Shown here: positions 1-5,870 of the stretch, in pieces
How the letters are laid out: every line of letters starts with the position of its first letter
How positions within the stretch are numbered: the stretch's first letter is position 1
NCBI GenBank assembly: GCA_002352125.1
Contig: DEHU01000124.1
Location: forward strand, 1,527 to 7,403
Length of the DNA stretch: 5,877 nt
Direction: 5' to 3'
Origin: Competibacteraceae bacterium UBA2792
GTDB taxonomy: Bacteria; Pseudomonadota; Gammaproteobacteria; Competibacterales; Competibacteraceae
The notes under the pieces: model-generated
The model's database searches: none
Seen by the model: only the letters and a program-made list of their open reading frames with translations
Told to the model about the DNA's origin: nothing
Made by a program: the position numbers and the translations under genes

Positions 1-780
1 ATCGGCGACGTTGTTGTAGGACAATTCCTTGCCCTGTAACTGGCGGGCAGTAGCGATGCAAGCTTCCGCCGGCTTCGGTTCGACGTAGAACGCCGCGCCC
101 TGATGCGGATTTTCGCCGTAGCGCATGTCCTGCGCCTTGATGAACTGAGTGCTGTAAGTACGCGGAAACGGATCGCGTTCACCTTCGGCGCGGATCGAAC
201 CGAGATAGTTGGCGATAGCGCCGTCGTAGCGGCCGGTGTGCTCGAACACCTTGACTGCCAGATCGAAGCGCGTGGCCTGACTCACCACGCCGTTGTTGTC
301 GCGCATCTCGGTCAACACCCGCTGGTAGTCATTAGCATCCACTACCACGGTGACTGCCGCGTGATTTTTGGCCGCCGCCCGCAGCATCGCCGGCCCGCCG
401 ATATCGATGTTTTCGATGGCGTCCGCCAAGGCGCAATTCGGCTTGGCGACCGTGGCCTCGAACGGATAGAGATTCACCACCAGCAGGTCGATGGGTGGAA
501 TGCCGTGCTCAACCATAGCCCCGTCGTCTTCGCCACGCCGCCCCAGCAGGCCGCCGTGAATTTTCGGATGCAAGGTCTTGAGGCGACCGTCCATCATTTC
601 CGGGAAACCGGTGTAATCGGCGACTTCGATGGCGGGAATACCGTTGCTGGCCAGCAGCTTGGCCGTGCCGCCAGTGGAGAGAATCTCTACGCCCCGTTCG
701 ATCAGGGCGCGGGAGAACTCCACGATACCGGTCTTGTCGGAAACGCTGATGAGGGCACGGCGGATGGGGAAAGCGGTCAT
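1..780 (-). CDS. purH: PurH, bifunctional AICAR formyltransferase / IMP cyclohydrolase (N-terminal half; runs off the left edge)
   Basis: PurH catalyses the last two steps of de novo purine synthesis in the cytosol: formylation of AICAR with 10-formyl-tetrahydrofolate, then ring closure to IMP. The 260 codons seen contain the whole N-terminal IMP cyclohydrolase (MGS-like) domain: [12 protein letters not shown] at about 7-18, [10 protein letters not shown] at 34-43, [12 protein letters not shown] at 55-66, [15 protein letters not shown] at 68-82, NLYPF at 103-107 and [18 protein letters not shown] at 123-140. The formyltransferase domain begins with RYGENPHQ at about 220-227. The family is about 530 residues, so roughly half is missing, and the catalytic Lys-His pair should lie about 20 residues past the edge. 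I chose the ATG at 780 because its N-terminus matches the length of E. coli PurH. An in-frame ATG at 789 would add three residues (MNS) and has a weak CGGA 7 nt upstream. It lies downstream of carbonic anhydrase on the same strand. Confidence 0.96.
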   Translation of the reverse strand, partial: MTAFPIRRALISVSDKTGIVEFSRALIERGVEILSTGGTAKLLASNGIPAIEVADYTGFPEMMDGRLKTLHPKIHGGLLGRRGEDDGAMVEHGIPPIDLLVVNLYPFEATVAKPNCALADAIENIDIGGPAMLRAAAKNHAAVTVVVDANDYQRVLTEMRDNNGVVSQATRFDLAVKVFEHTGRYDGAIANYLGSIRAEGERDPFPRTYSTQFIKAQDMRYGENPHQGAAFYVEPKPAEACIATARQLQGKELSYNNVAD

Positions 781-789
781 TGAATTCAT

Positions 790-912
790 GCAAAAATCCG
801 TTGGTCGGAGCAAGTGAGGTTAATTTAGGCGTACGGATGTCCGGGAGCGCCGCGCGCGACACTCACCCTACGGCTGAACCGGAACGCAAAAGAGCTGAGC
901 ATGTCGCGAGAA
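790..912. other. Spacer between carbonic anhydrase and purH; no clear signal
   Basis: This spacer separates the carbonic anhydrase stop from the purH start; both genes are on the minus strand. I see no strong hairpin followed by a T-run in the minus direction, so nothing shows that transcription from the carbonic anhydrase gene stops here. I also see no good -35/-10 pair for a separate purH promoter; the best -10 is a TAAATT with no matching -35. ACGCAAA at 884-890 matches one half of the enterobacterial PurR operator, but the other half is absent. Read-through from the upstream gene is the simplest reading. Confidence 0.4.
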
Positions 913-1578
913 TCAAGCGGCATCGGTCGGGATCAAACCAAAATACAGATCGTAAAATCGATCCTTCTCGGGGTCGTACTGCATCAGTTCGCCGTTTTCC
1001 AGATCGTAGTACCAACCATACAACTTCAACTGGCCTTGCTCGACTCGCTGGCGGATGAACGGAAAGGTCATGAGATTGTTCAGCGAGGCGCGGATACCGG
1101 CCCGTTCGCAAGCCCGCTGCTTGAATTCCTTGCTGGCGTCGGGCCAGCGTTGCAGTACCTCGTCGCGGGCCGACGCGGCAATCTTGACCCACGGCGCGAT
1201 GAAACCTTCACCCTCTTCGTTCTCGCCGTAGCCTTCCAGCAACGCCCGGATGCCACCGCAGCGCGAATGGCCGAGCACGATGATGTTATGCACCTTCAGG
1301 TTGCAAACGGCGAATTCCACGGCGGCACTGGTGCCGTGATAGCGGCCGCCCGTCTCGTAGGGCGGTATCAGGTTGGCGACGTTGCGCACCACGAACAAAT
1401 CGCCGGGCGCGGAATCGGTCAAAATGGCGGGATCTACCCGGGAATCGCTGCAACCGATCAGCAGCGTGCGCGGCGTTTGCCCTTGCATCGCCAGCCGGTT
1501 GAATAATTCCCGGTTCGGCTCGAAATTCTTGACGCGAAAGCGCTGGAAACCTTGCAATAGTTCATTGATAGTGGTCAT
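913..1578 (-). CDS. can: Beta-class carbonic anhydrase (Can/CynT-like)
   Basis: This zinc enzyme interconverts CO2 and bicarbonate in the cytosol and supplies bicarbonate to carboxylation steps in purine, pyrimidine, arginine and fatty acid synthesis. The 221 residues are the normal length for the bacterial Can type. The zinc ligands are visible: Cys43 and Asp45 in GCSDSR (42-47), then His104 and Cys107 in GHSRCGG (103-109). Asp45 and Arg47 form the catalytic dyad of the family. VVRNVAN (63-69) and HGTSAAVEFAV (81-91) are further family blocks, and GWYYDLENGEL near the C-terminus is typical. I used the ATG at 1578; the other nearby upstream ATG (1588) is out of frame. The ribosome site is weak. 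A TATAAT lies 33 nt upstream. purH follows on the same strand after 132 bp. The class is certain; the symbol can is by similarity and cynT is the alternative, but no cyanase gene is adjacent. Confidence 0.96.
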   Translation of the reverse strand: MTTINELLQGFQRFRVKNFEPNRELFNRLAMQGQTPRTLLIGCSDSRVDPAILTDSAPGDLFVVRNVANLIPPYETGGRYHGTSAAVEFAVCNLKVHNIIVLGHSRCGGIRALLEGYGENEEGEGFIAPWVKIAASARDEVLQRWPDASKEFKQRACERAGIRASLNNLMTFPFIRQRVEQGQLKLYGWYYDLENGELMQYDPEKDRFYDLYFGLIPTDAA

Positions 1579-1591
1579 GGCGTATCATCCG

Positions 1592-1619
1592 TTAACCCTG
1601 GTCGGTCCGGCATTATATC
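1592..1619 (+). promoter_or_regulatory. Candidate sigma-70 promoter for ycgL and the aminotransferase
   Basis: A TTAACC (1592-1597; 4 of 6 matches to TTGACA) is followed after 16 nt by TATATC (1614-1619; 4 of 6 matches to TATAAT). The -10 is about 35 nt upstream of the ycgL start. It lies over the minus-strand TATAAT at 1612-1617, so the two divergent promoters would share the same melted region. The matches are modest, and the call rests partly on this being the only space where a promoter for the plus-strand pair can sit. Confidence 0.3.
1612..1617 (-). promoter_or_regulatory. Perfect -10 box (TATAAT) for the carbonic anhydrase gene
   Basis: On the minus strand the spacer reads GGATATAATGCC, which contains an exact sigma-70 -10 hexamer 33 nt before the carbonic anhydrase ATG. 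That distance suits a short 5' leader. No good -35 is found at 15-18 nt spacing: the hexamer at 17 nt is CGGAAG, and a TTGGGA is present but only 10 nt away. There is no extended TG motif. It may therefore be weak or activator-dependent. The perfect match and its position in the only divergent spacer support it. Confidence 0.45.
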
Positions 1620-1643
1620 CTGTCGCTTCCCAACCTTCCGCCC

Positions 1644-1650
1644 GGAGAGG
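1644..1650 (+). promoter_or_regulatory. Ribosome binding site of ycgL
   Basis: GGAGAGG ends 4 nt before the ATG at 1655 and is the only good Shine-Dalgarno match in this region. It decides the start: the reading frame is open farther upstream into the carbonic anhydrase gene, but the protein from this ATG begins exactly where YcgL homologues begin (MxCxIYKS). Confidence 0.75.
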
Positions 1651-1654
1651 CCCA

Positions 1655-1909
1655 ATGCAGTGCGCAATCTACAAAAGCCGAAAAAAGCAGGATACTTATC
1701 TCTATCTAGCCGCTAAGGAGGACTTCTCCCGCGTCCCCGAACCGCTGCTGCAACTCATCGGTCAACCGGTTCACGTCATGGATCTGGAACTGTCCCCCGA
1801 TCGCAAGCTAGCCCAGGAAGACGCGGCCGAGGTTCTGCACAACCTCCGGGAACGCGGCTGGCACTTGCAGATGCCGCGTCAGGACGAGTGGCTCGGCATT
1901 AAGCACTGA
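1655..1909 (+). CDS. ycgL: YcgL domain-containing protein (DUF709 family)
   Basis: This is a small soluble protein of 84 residues with no signal peptide or membrane segment. It matches the E. coli YcgL family: CAIYKSRKKQDTYLYL at 3-18, the family signature DFSRVPEPLL at 23-32, and a C-terminal WHLQMP at 69-74 that corresponds to YYLQLP in E. coli. E. coli YcgL carries extra residues at both ends, so this is the compact core form. The molecular function of the family is not established. In many gammaproteobacteria the gene sits beside RNase D (rnd); here it is instead followed after 21 bp by an aminotransferase, probably in one transcript. The reading frame extends upstream to about 1373, but that part is antisense to carbonic anhydrase and is not coding. 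Confidence 0.9.
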   Translation: MQCAIYKSRKKQDTYLYLAAKEDFSRVPEPLLQLIGQPVHVMDLELSPDRKLAQEDAAEVLHNLRERGWHLQMPRQDEWLGIKH

Positions 1910-1930
1910 AATATCACGGAATCTAATCCT

Positions 1931-3127
1931 ATGTTCTCCGAACGCATCGACCGTTTGACCAGCTCCCTCATCCGGGAATTGCTCGCCCTCACCCAGAAGC
2001 CCGACATCATTTCCTTCGCTGGGGGATTACCGGCTCGCGAGGCCATGCCGCTGCTGGATTTGGTCGATCTACCGCCCGACCTGAGCCAGTACGGCACCAC
2101 CGACGGCGAGCCGGAATTGCGGGCCGCCATCGCCGCACAATTGACCGGTCTCGGTCTGTGTTGCCGGCCGGAACAGATTTTGGTGACCACCGGTTCGCAG
2201 CAGGGCATCGATCTGGTTTCCAAGCTGTATATCGACCCCGGTACACCGGTCGCGGTGGAAGCGCCGAGCTACCTGGCGGCCCTGCAATCGTTCCGGCTGT
2301 TCGGCGCCCGCTTCGAGGAACTGCCGCTGGCGCCCAACGGCATCGATCCGGAACAGTTGCGCCAAGTCATCCATCGCCACCGGCCGGCGTTCGTCTACCT
2401 CATCCCGACCTTCCAGAACCCGGCCGGCGTCTGCTACGACGAGGCGACCCGCGCGGCGGTCGCGGCGGTACTGCGCGAGACCGGCACGCCGCTGTTGGAG
2501 GACGAACCGTACCGGGAGCTGGTCTACGAACCGGTGGACCGCACGCCGCTTTGCGCCCGCTTGGGCGAGAAGGATACCTGGATGTACATGGGCACATTTT
2601 CCAAGACCGGCATTCCCGGCCTGCGGGTCGGCTATATCGCCGCGTCCGAGAACGTGCATCCTTATCTGGTACGGCTCAAACAATCCACCGATCTGCACAC
2701 CAACCGCATCGGTCAGTGGTGGTGTGCCCGCTTCGTGAATTCCCGCGACTACCCGGCACACCTGGAGCGGCTGCGGGCATTCTACCGCGAGCGGCGCGAC
2801 GCCATGCAAGCGGCCCTAACCCGCCATCTTGGCGAACTGGCGGAATGGACCTTGCCCAACGGTGGATTGTTCTTCTGGGTCCGTTTGAAGAGCGGTGGCG
2901 ACACTCGCGCTCTGCTGATGCGGGCGCTGGAACGCAAAGTGGCGTTCATGCCCGGCGAGGCGTTTTTCGCCAACCCCGATGCTCGGCAAGGCGCGTTCAT
3001 GCGCCTCAACTTCAGCCACGCCACGCTCGAACAACTGGAACGCGGCATGATGGTACTGGCAGAGGTCATCCGGGAACAACGCGGCGGCGTCGTGGCGGAG
3101 AACGCCGCCGGCGTCGTGGCGATTTAG
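1931..3127 (+). CDS. PLP-dependent aminotransferase, class I/II (2-aminoadipate/LysN- or MocR-like catalytic domain)
   Basis: This is a cytosolic fold-type I aminotransferase of 398 residues, a full-length catalytic domain with no N-terminal GntR helix-turn-helix, so it is an enzyme rather than a MocR regulator. Visible landmarks are ISFAGGLP at 27-34 (substrate-side loop), YGTTDGEPELR at 54-64, TTGSQQGIDL at 86-95 (phosphate-binding region), PTFQNPAG at 159-166 with Asn163, EDEPYREL at 190-197 with Asp191 (pyridine nitrogen) and Tyr194, the Schiff-base Lys225 in GTFSKTGIPGLRVGY (221-235), and Arg358 in MRLNFS for the substrate carboxylate. This pattern is shared by 2-aminoadipate, kynurenine-type and branched-chain or aromatic aminotransferases, so the substrate cannot be assigned. 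It starts 21 bp after ycgL with only a weak CGGA ribosome site, suggesting co-transcription. The last 14 residues carry a short repeat (GVVA twice). Confidence 0.93.
   Translation: MFSERIDRLTSSLIRELLALTQKPDIISFAGGLPAREAMPLLDLVDLPPDLSQYGTTDGEPELRAAIAAQLTGLGLCCRPEQILVTTGSQQGIDLVSKLYIDPGTPVAVEAPSYLAALQSFRLFGARFEELPLAPNGIDPEQLRQVIHRHRPAFVYLIPTFQNPAGVCYDEATRAAVAAVLRETGTPLLEDEPYRELVYEPVDRTPLCARLGEKDTWMYMGTFSKTGIPGLRVGYIAASENVHPYLVRLKQSTDLHTNRIGQWWCARFVNSRDYPAHLERLRAFYRERRDAMQAALTRHLGELAEWTLPNGGLFFWVRLKSGGDTRALLMRALERKVAFMPGEAFFANPDARQGAFMRLNFSHATLEQLERGMMVLAEVIREQRGGVVAENAAGVVAI
3085..3121 (+). repeat. Two copies of a 13-bp direct repeat at the 3' end of the aminotransferase gene
   Basis: CGGCGTCGTGGCG occurs at 3085-3097 and again at 3109-3121, a 24-bp period that keeps the reading frame and encodes GVVA twice near the C-terminus. 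It follows the last conserved helix and looks like a small in-frame duplication in a non-conserved tail. Confidence 0.7.
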
Positions 3128-3247
3128 AGACTGCGCGAAAACCGCTCGCCTGCATGTGGGGGCGGAATGTGAAACACCTCAAAACCGAACCTCAAACCAT
3201 CCTCGATCAGTTCGGGCCAAAACATCAGGCAGCTCTTTGATAGGTAT
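3128..3247. other. Convergent spacer between the aminotransferase and cbiO
   Basis: These 120 bp separate two genes that run toward each other. They hold an imperfect minus-strand hairpin (3138-3165, listed separately), a short direct repeat ACCTCAAA at 3176-3183 and 3189-3196, and a small AT-rich inverted repeat (TTTGA/TCAAA, 3236-3252) over the cbiO stop codon. I see no hairpin with a T-run serving the plus-strand aminotransferase. Reading frames through the spacer give nothing I recognise. Confidence 0.5.
3138..3165 (-). terminator. Possible imperfect intrinsic terminator of the cbi operon
   Basis: On the minus strand, 83 nt past the cbiO stop, CCGCCCCC pairs with GGCGAGCGG around the loop ACATGCA. 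This gives seven pairs with one bulged A and one C/C mismatch, followed directly by TTTTC. The position at the end of a four-gene operon fits a terminator, but the stem is broken and the T-run is only four bases. It could be a degenerate intergenic palindrome. Only the minus strand carries the T-run. Confidence 0.35.
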
Positions 3248-4141
3248 TCAAAGCATGATGATCGGCTGATCGATGCACTCGTCTCCTCCGTCCTTCGGCG
3301 ATGCCAGCTTGCGGCGCAGCACTGCCAGCAACGCATCGCGCGAACGCGGCAGCGGTTGACGCTCGCCGCCGCCGTTCTCTTCGCACAGCATCTGCGCCAA
3401 TTCGAGCAGTAGCGGCGGTCGCAACCGCGCCTGTTGCAGCATCTCCCGATCCTTCAGCACCGTTGTGGTCTCTCCTTGGCATAGCACGGTGCCATCGTGG
3501 AACAACGCAACCTCGTCGGCCCAAGAGTAGGCCAACTCCACATCGTGGGTCGAAAACACCAAAGTCGTGCCGGTCTCGTGCAACTGTTGCAGGGCGCCCA
3601 GCAAATGGGTCACTCCGTGCAAATCCAGCCCTGCAGTCGGTTCGTCGAGCACCAAAATTTCCGGACGCATCGCCAAGACTCCGGCGATAGCGGCGCGTTT
3701 TTTCTGACCGAAACTGAGCGCGTGTGTGGCGCGGCTGGCAAGATGGGCAATGCGCAACGCCGCCAGTGCCTCGTCGACACGCTGACGAGCGGCCAGATCG
3801 GACAGGCCCAGATTCAGCGGCCCAAACGAGACATCCTGTTCGACGGTTGCGGCAAACAATTGATCGTCCGGTTCTTGCAGCACCAGACCGACCCGCCGCC
3901 GCCAAGCGTTGATGGCGCGGTGGTCGTAGGCGGCTGGCCGGCCATCGAACAAAACTTCGCCCCGAGCAGGTCGCAAAGTACCGTTGAGGTGCAACAGCAA
4001 AGTGGTTTTGCCGGAGCCGTTGGAACCCAGAACAGCCAGTTTTCGGCCTCGCTCTATCGTCAGATCGAGGTCGTGTAAAGCGACAATCCCGCCGGGATAA
4101 CGATATTCCAGCCCGCGGGTCGCCAAAAGAGGCTCTGTCAT
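3248..4141 (-). CDS. cbiO: CbiO, ATPase (A component) of the cobalt ECF transporter
   Basis: CbiO is the cytoplasmic ATPase that powers cobalt uptake, working as a pair bound to CbiQ. The 297 residues contain a complete ABC nucleotide-binding domain: Walker A GSNGSGKTT at 39-47, the Q-loop and ECF-typical segment LQEPDDQLFAATVEQDVSFG at 88-107, signature LSFGQKKRAAIAG at 142-154, Walker B ILVLDEPTAGLD at 162-173 with catalytic Glu167, and the H-loop His199 in STHD. After about residue 235 comes the CbiO-type C-terminal tail, beginning RLRPPLLLELAQML. The start at 4141 forms an ATGA overlap with the cbiQ stop, so translation is probably coupled. The same frame is open upstream to 4867, but that stretch lies over cbiQ in another frame and is not coding. 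Cobalt is preferred over nickel because of the CbiN partner. Confidence 0.95.
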   Translation of the reverse strand: MTEPLLATRGLEYRYPGGIVALHDLDLTIERGRKLAVLGSNGSGKTTLLLHLNGTLRPARGEVLFDGRPAAYDHRAINAWRRRVGLVLQEPDDQLFAATVEQDVSFGPLNLGLSDLAARQRVDEALAALRIAHLASRATHALSFGQKKRAAIAGVLAMRPEILVLDEPTAGLDLHGVTHLLGALQQLHETGTTLVFSTHDVELAYSWADEVALFHDGTVLCQGETTTVLKDREMLQQARLRPPLLLELAQMLCEENGGGERQPLPRSRDALLAVLRRKLASPKDGGDECIDQPIIML

Positions 4142-4890
4142 GGCAACTCGCGCGCCAATAGACCACCGACTGTGCCGACCAGCCCGACCAACCCCAATCC
4201 TGCCGCCAGCCGTATCCAGGACAGGGTGCACCGCGACGCCAAAACCCGCAATTCGCCGTCGTAACCGCGCGCCGCCAGACCGATTTCCAACCGGTGTGCC
4301 TGCTCCAGCGCCCGCTGAAACAGATTGCCCGCCAGTAGTCCCACGGAGCGCACACCGCGATCGAAGCGCGAATAGCCTTGCCGCGCCGCCTGCGCCCGCC
4401 GGCCGGTTAATGCCCGTTCGGCAAACACGAAAATCAATCGGTATATCAGCAGGATCAGTTCGATGATGCCAGCCGGGACTCCCACCCGCCGCAGGAGCGG
4501 AATCAAATCGGTCAACGGCGTGGTCAGCGCCAGAAACGCCAGGCAACTCACCGCCGCCAATGCCCGCACGCTCGTCGCGAGCGCCAGATGTAAGCCATCC
4601 GAAGAGAATCGAAGATCGAGACCATCGGTGAAACGGATCGACATCGCCAAAAAAGGCGCGCCGGCCAAAAGAAAAGTCATCGGTGCTGCCAGCACCGCCA
4701 GCACCGCGCGCAGCGGCACGCCAGCGCCGCACACGGTCGCCAGCGCGGTGCTCGTCAGCACCAGCGGACCGGTGGTCAGCGGTGGCAACATCAGGGTCAG
4801 AAGCAACAATCCACCTGCCGGCAACAATTTTTCGACCGGATGCCGGTCGCACCAGCGGTTGGTCCAAGCATGGTGGTCAATCGCCAGCAT
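4138..4890 (-). CDS. cbiQ: CbiQ, transmembrane T component of the cobalt ECF transporter
   Basis: CbiQ is the inner-membrane coupling protein that links the CbiO ATPases to the CbiM/CbiN metal-capture unit. It has 250 residues with hydrophobic segments at about 24-50, 61-83, 103-122, 140-157 and 226-246. Family landmarks are the N-terminal WTNRWCDRHPVEKLL (9-23) and two cytoplasmic coupling-helix motifs, QAARQGY at 167-173 and the Ala-Arg-Gly motif in AARGYDG at 206-212, which contact the ATPases. I chose the ATG at 4890 (GGGA 8 nt upstream). An upstream TTG at 4944 would add 18 polar residues not expected in CbiQ and would overlap cbiN by 68 nt instead of 14. Its stop overlaps the cbiO start by 4 nt (ATGA). 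Confidence 0.94.
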   Translation of the reverse strand: MLAIDHHAWTNRWCDRHPVEKLLPAGGLLLLTLMLPPLTTGPLVLTSTALATVCGAGVPLRAVLAVLAAPMTFLLAGAPFLAMSIRFTDGLDLRFSSDGLHLALATSVRALAAVSCLAFLALTTPLTDLIPLLRRVGVPAGIIELILLIYRLIFVFAERALTGRRAQAARQGYSRFDRGVRSVGLLAGNLFQRALEQAHRLEIGLAARGYDGELRVLASRCTLSWIRLAAGLGLVGLVGTVGGLLARELP

Positions 4891-5197
4891 CCGCGCCGTC
4901 CCGTTCCCGTTTTCGTTGCTGGGCTTGACCGCGCCGAAGGCCAAGATAATAACCCAGCAGCCCGCTCCCCAGCGCCGCTTGCAAGACGAACAGCAAATTC
5001 TCGATTTCGCCGCTGGGCGGTTCCCAAAGCGGCTGAAACCAGGGTCTGTAGTCCGGGTTGGATGCGACGATAACTTTTCGGCTTTGATCGTCTGTACCCA
5101 AAAACGACTCTTTCAAACCGCTGGGTAGCGGCAACAGCAGCGGCAAAATCGCCAGCAGCAACGCGATGGACAACAAAACGAGATTGGTGCGTTTCAT
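4877..5197 (-). CDS. cbiN: CbiN, small accessory membrane protein of the cobalt ECF transporter
   Basis: CbiN is an inner-membrane protein needed with CbiM for cobalt capture; despite common database names it is not a periplasmic binding protein. The 106 residues show a first membrane segment at about 5-24, an extracytoplasmic loop, and a second membrane segment at about 67-87. The loop ends with the family's most conserved block, [20 protein letters not shown] (47-66), and the second segment begins [20 protein letters not shown] charged cytoplasmic tail rich in Arg, Lys, Gln and Asp follows. The start is supported by GGGAGG (5204-5209) 6 nt upstream and by an ATGA overlap with the cbiM stop. 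The presence of CbiN rather than a NikN or NikL partner is the main reason to call the system cobalt-specific. Confidence 0.94.
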   Translation of the reverse strand: MKRTNLVLLSIALLLAILPLLLPLPSGLKESFLGTDDQSRKVIVASNPDYRPWFQPLWEPPSGEIENLLFVLQAALGSGLLGYYLGLRRGQAQQRKRERDGADAGD

Positions 5198-5865
5198 TTC
5201 GCCCCTCCCGGCGCGAAGGCCAATCCATCCAGTTCGTCGCGGCTGTACTGGTGCAACAGATTGACCACGACGACGGTCAGCAAACCCTCGATGATGGCCA
5301 GAGGAATCTGGGTCAGCGCAAACACGCCAGCGAATTTCGCCGCTGCTCCAGCAAAACCGCTGACCGGATCGGGAAACGCCAGGGCTAGTTGCCCGGCGGT
5401 CACCAGATAAGTCGCCCAATCGCCGAGCGCCGCGGCCAAAAACACGCTTACCGCGAGCGGCGCCTTCAAGCACCGGGCGCCGCGAAACGCCGCATAAGCG
5501 ATCCATGGACCGGCGATGGCCATCGAAAACACGTTTGCGCCCAGCGTGGTCAAACCGCCGTGAGCCAGCAACAACGCCTGAAACACCAATACGATGGTTC
5601 CCAACAGCGCCATCACGGAAGGGCCAAACAGAATGGCTCCCAAACCCGTGCCAGTGGGATGAGAACAACTGCCGGTCACCGATGGCAGCTTGAGTGCCGA
5701 CAACACGAAAGCGAAGGCGCCGGATGCCGCCAACAGCAATTTGGTTTCGGGCTTTTCCCGCATCAGCCGATTGACGCGACAGGCACTGACGACGACGAAT
5801 GGCAGGGAAACCGCAGTCCACGCGGCGGCGTGCAGCGGCGGCAAAAACCCTTCGGCGATATGCAT
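5194..5865 (-). CDS. cbiM: CbiM, metal-binding S component of the cobalt ECF transporter
   Basis: CbiM is the substrate-specific inner-membrane subunit that binds Co2+ on the outer side. The 223 residues match the compact CbiM form without the long signal-peptide extension seen in some homologues. The mature N-terminus [10 protein letters not shown] carries His2, which together with the N-terminal amine and a second histidine binds the metal in the CbiM/NikM family. The second histidine is His69 in [11 protein letters not shown] (66-76). Hydrophobic helices lie at about 13-30, 42-59, 78-99, 106-127, 133-157 and 170-200, followed by a short polar tail. It is the first gene of cbiMNQO. Because the start Met and His2 belong to the metal site, the start codon is well fixed. 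Confidence 0.95.
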   Translation of the reverse strand: MHIAEGFLPPLHAAAWTAVSLPFVVVSACRVNRLMREKPETKLLLAASGAFAFVLSALKLPSVTGSCSHPTGTGLGAILFGPSVMALLGTIVLVFQALLLAHGGLTTLGANVFSMAIAGPWIAYAAFRGARCLKAPLAVSVFLAAALGDWATYLVTAGQLALAFPDPVSGFAGAAAKFAGVFALTQIPLAIIEGLLTVVVVNLLHQYSRDELDGLAFAPGGAK

Positions 5866-5870
5866 GACAA

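Noticed and set aside
103..783. A 226-codon plus-strand frame
   Set aside because: It is antisense to purH, whose conserved blocks run through the whole stretch; the product resembles no family I know.
884..890. Possible PurR operator half-site (ACGCAAA) upstream of purH
   Set aside because: The second half of the 16-bp palindrome is absent, so a 7-bp match is likely chance.
901..1506. A 201-codon plus-strand frame
   Set aside because: It is antisense to carbonic anhydrase, which has every zinc ligand and full family length.
2158..3240. Long plus-strand (2158-3240) and minus-strand (2069-2809) frames across the aminotransferase
   Set aside because: Both are shadows of the aminotransferase, with the skewed Arg/Pro/Gly content of out-of-frame GC-rich DNA; the tail of the first into the convergent spacer gives no recognisable protein.
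3236..3252. Small inverted repeat TTTGA/TCAAA over the cbiO stop
   Set aside because: A five-pair, AT-rich stem with no following T-run is too weak to be a terminator or operator call.
3124..3336. Possible small gene in the convergent spacer (70 codons, minus strand)
   Set aside because: It overlaps the end of cbiO in another frame, has no ribosome site, and resembles no known protein; its end falls in the palindromic hairpin.
3248..4867. A 539-codon open frame on the minus strand that looks like a large fusion ending in CbiO
   Set aside because: Only the part from 4141 matches CbiO. The upstream 242 codons overlay cbiQ in another frame, have no recognisable domain, and are rich in Arg, Gly and Ala as expected of GC-rich shadow frames.
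4877..5821. A 314-codon minus-strand frame apparently joining an N-terminal domain to CbiN
   Set aside because: The first 208 codons are the cbiM sequence read in the wrong frame. CbiN begins at 5197 with its own strong ribosome site and an ATGA overlap.
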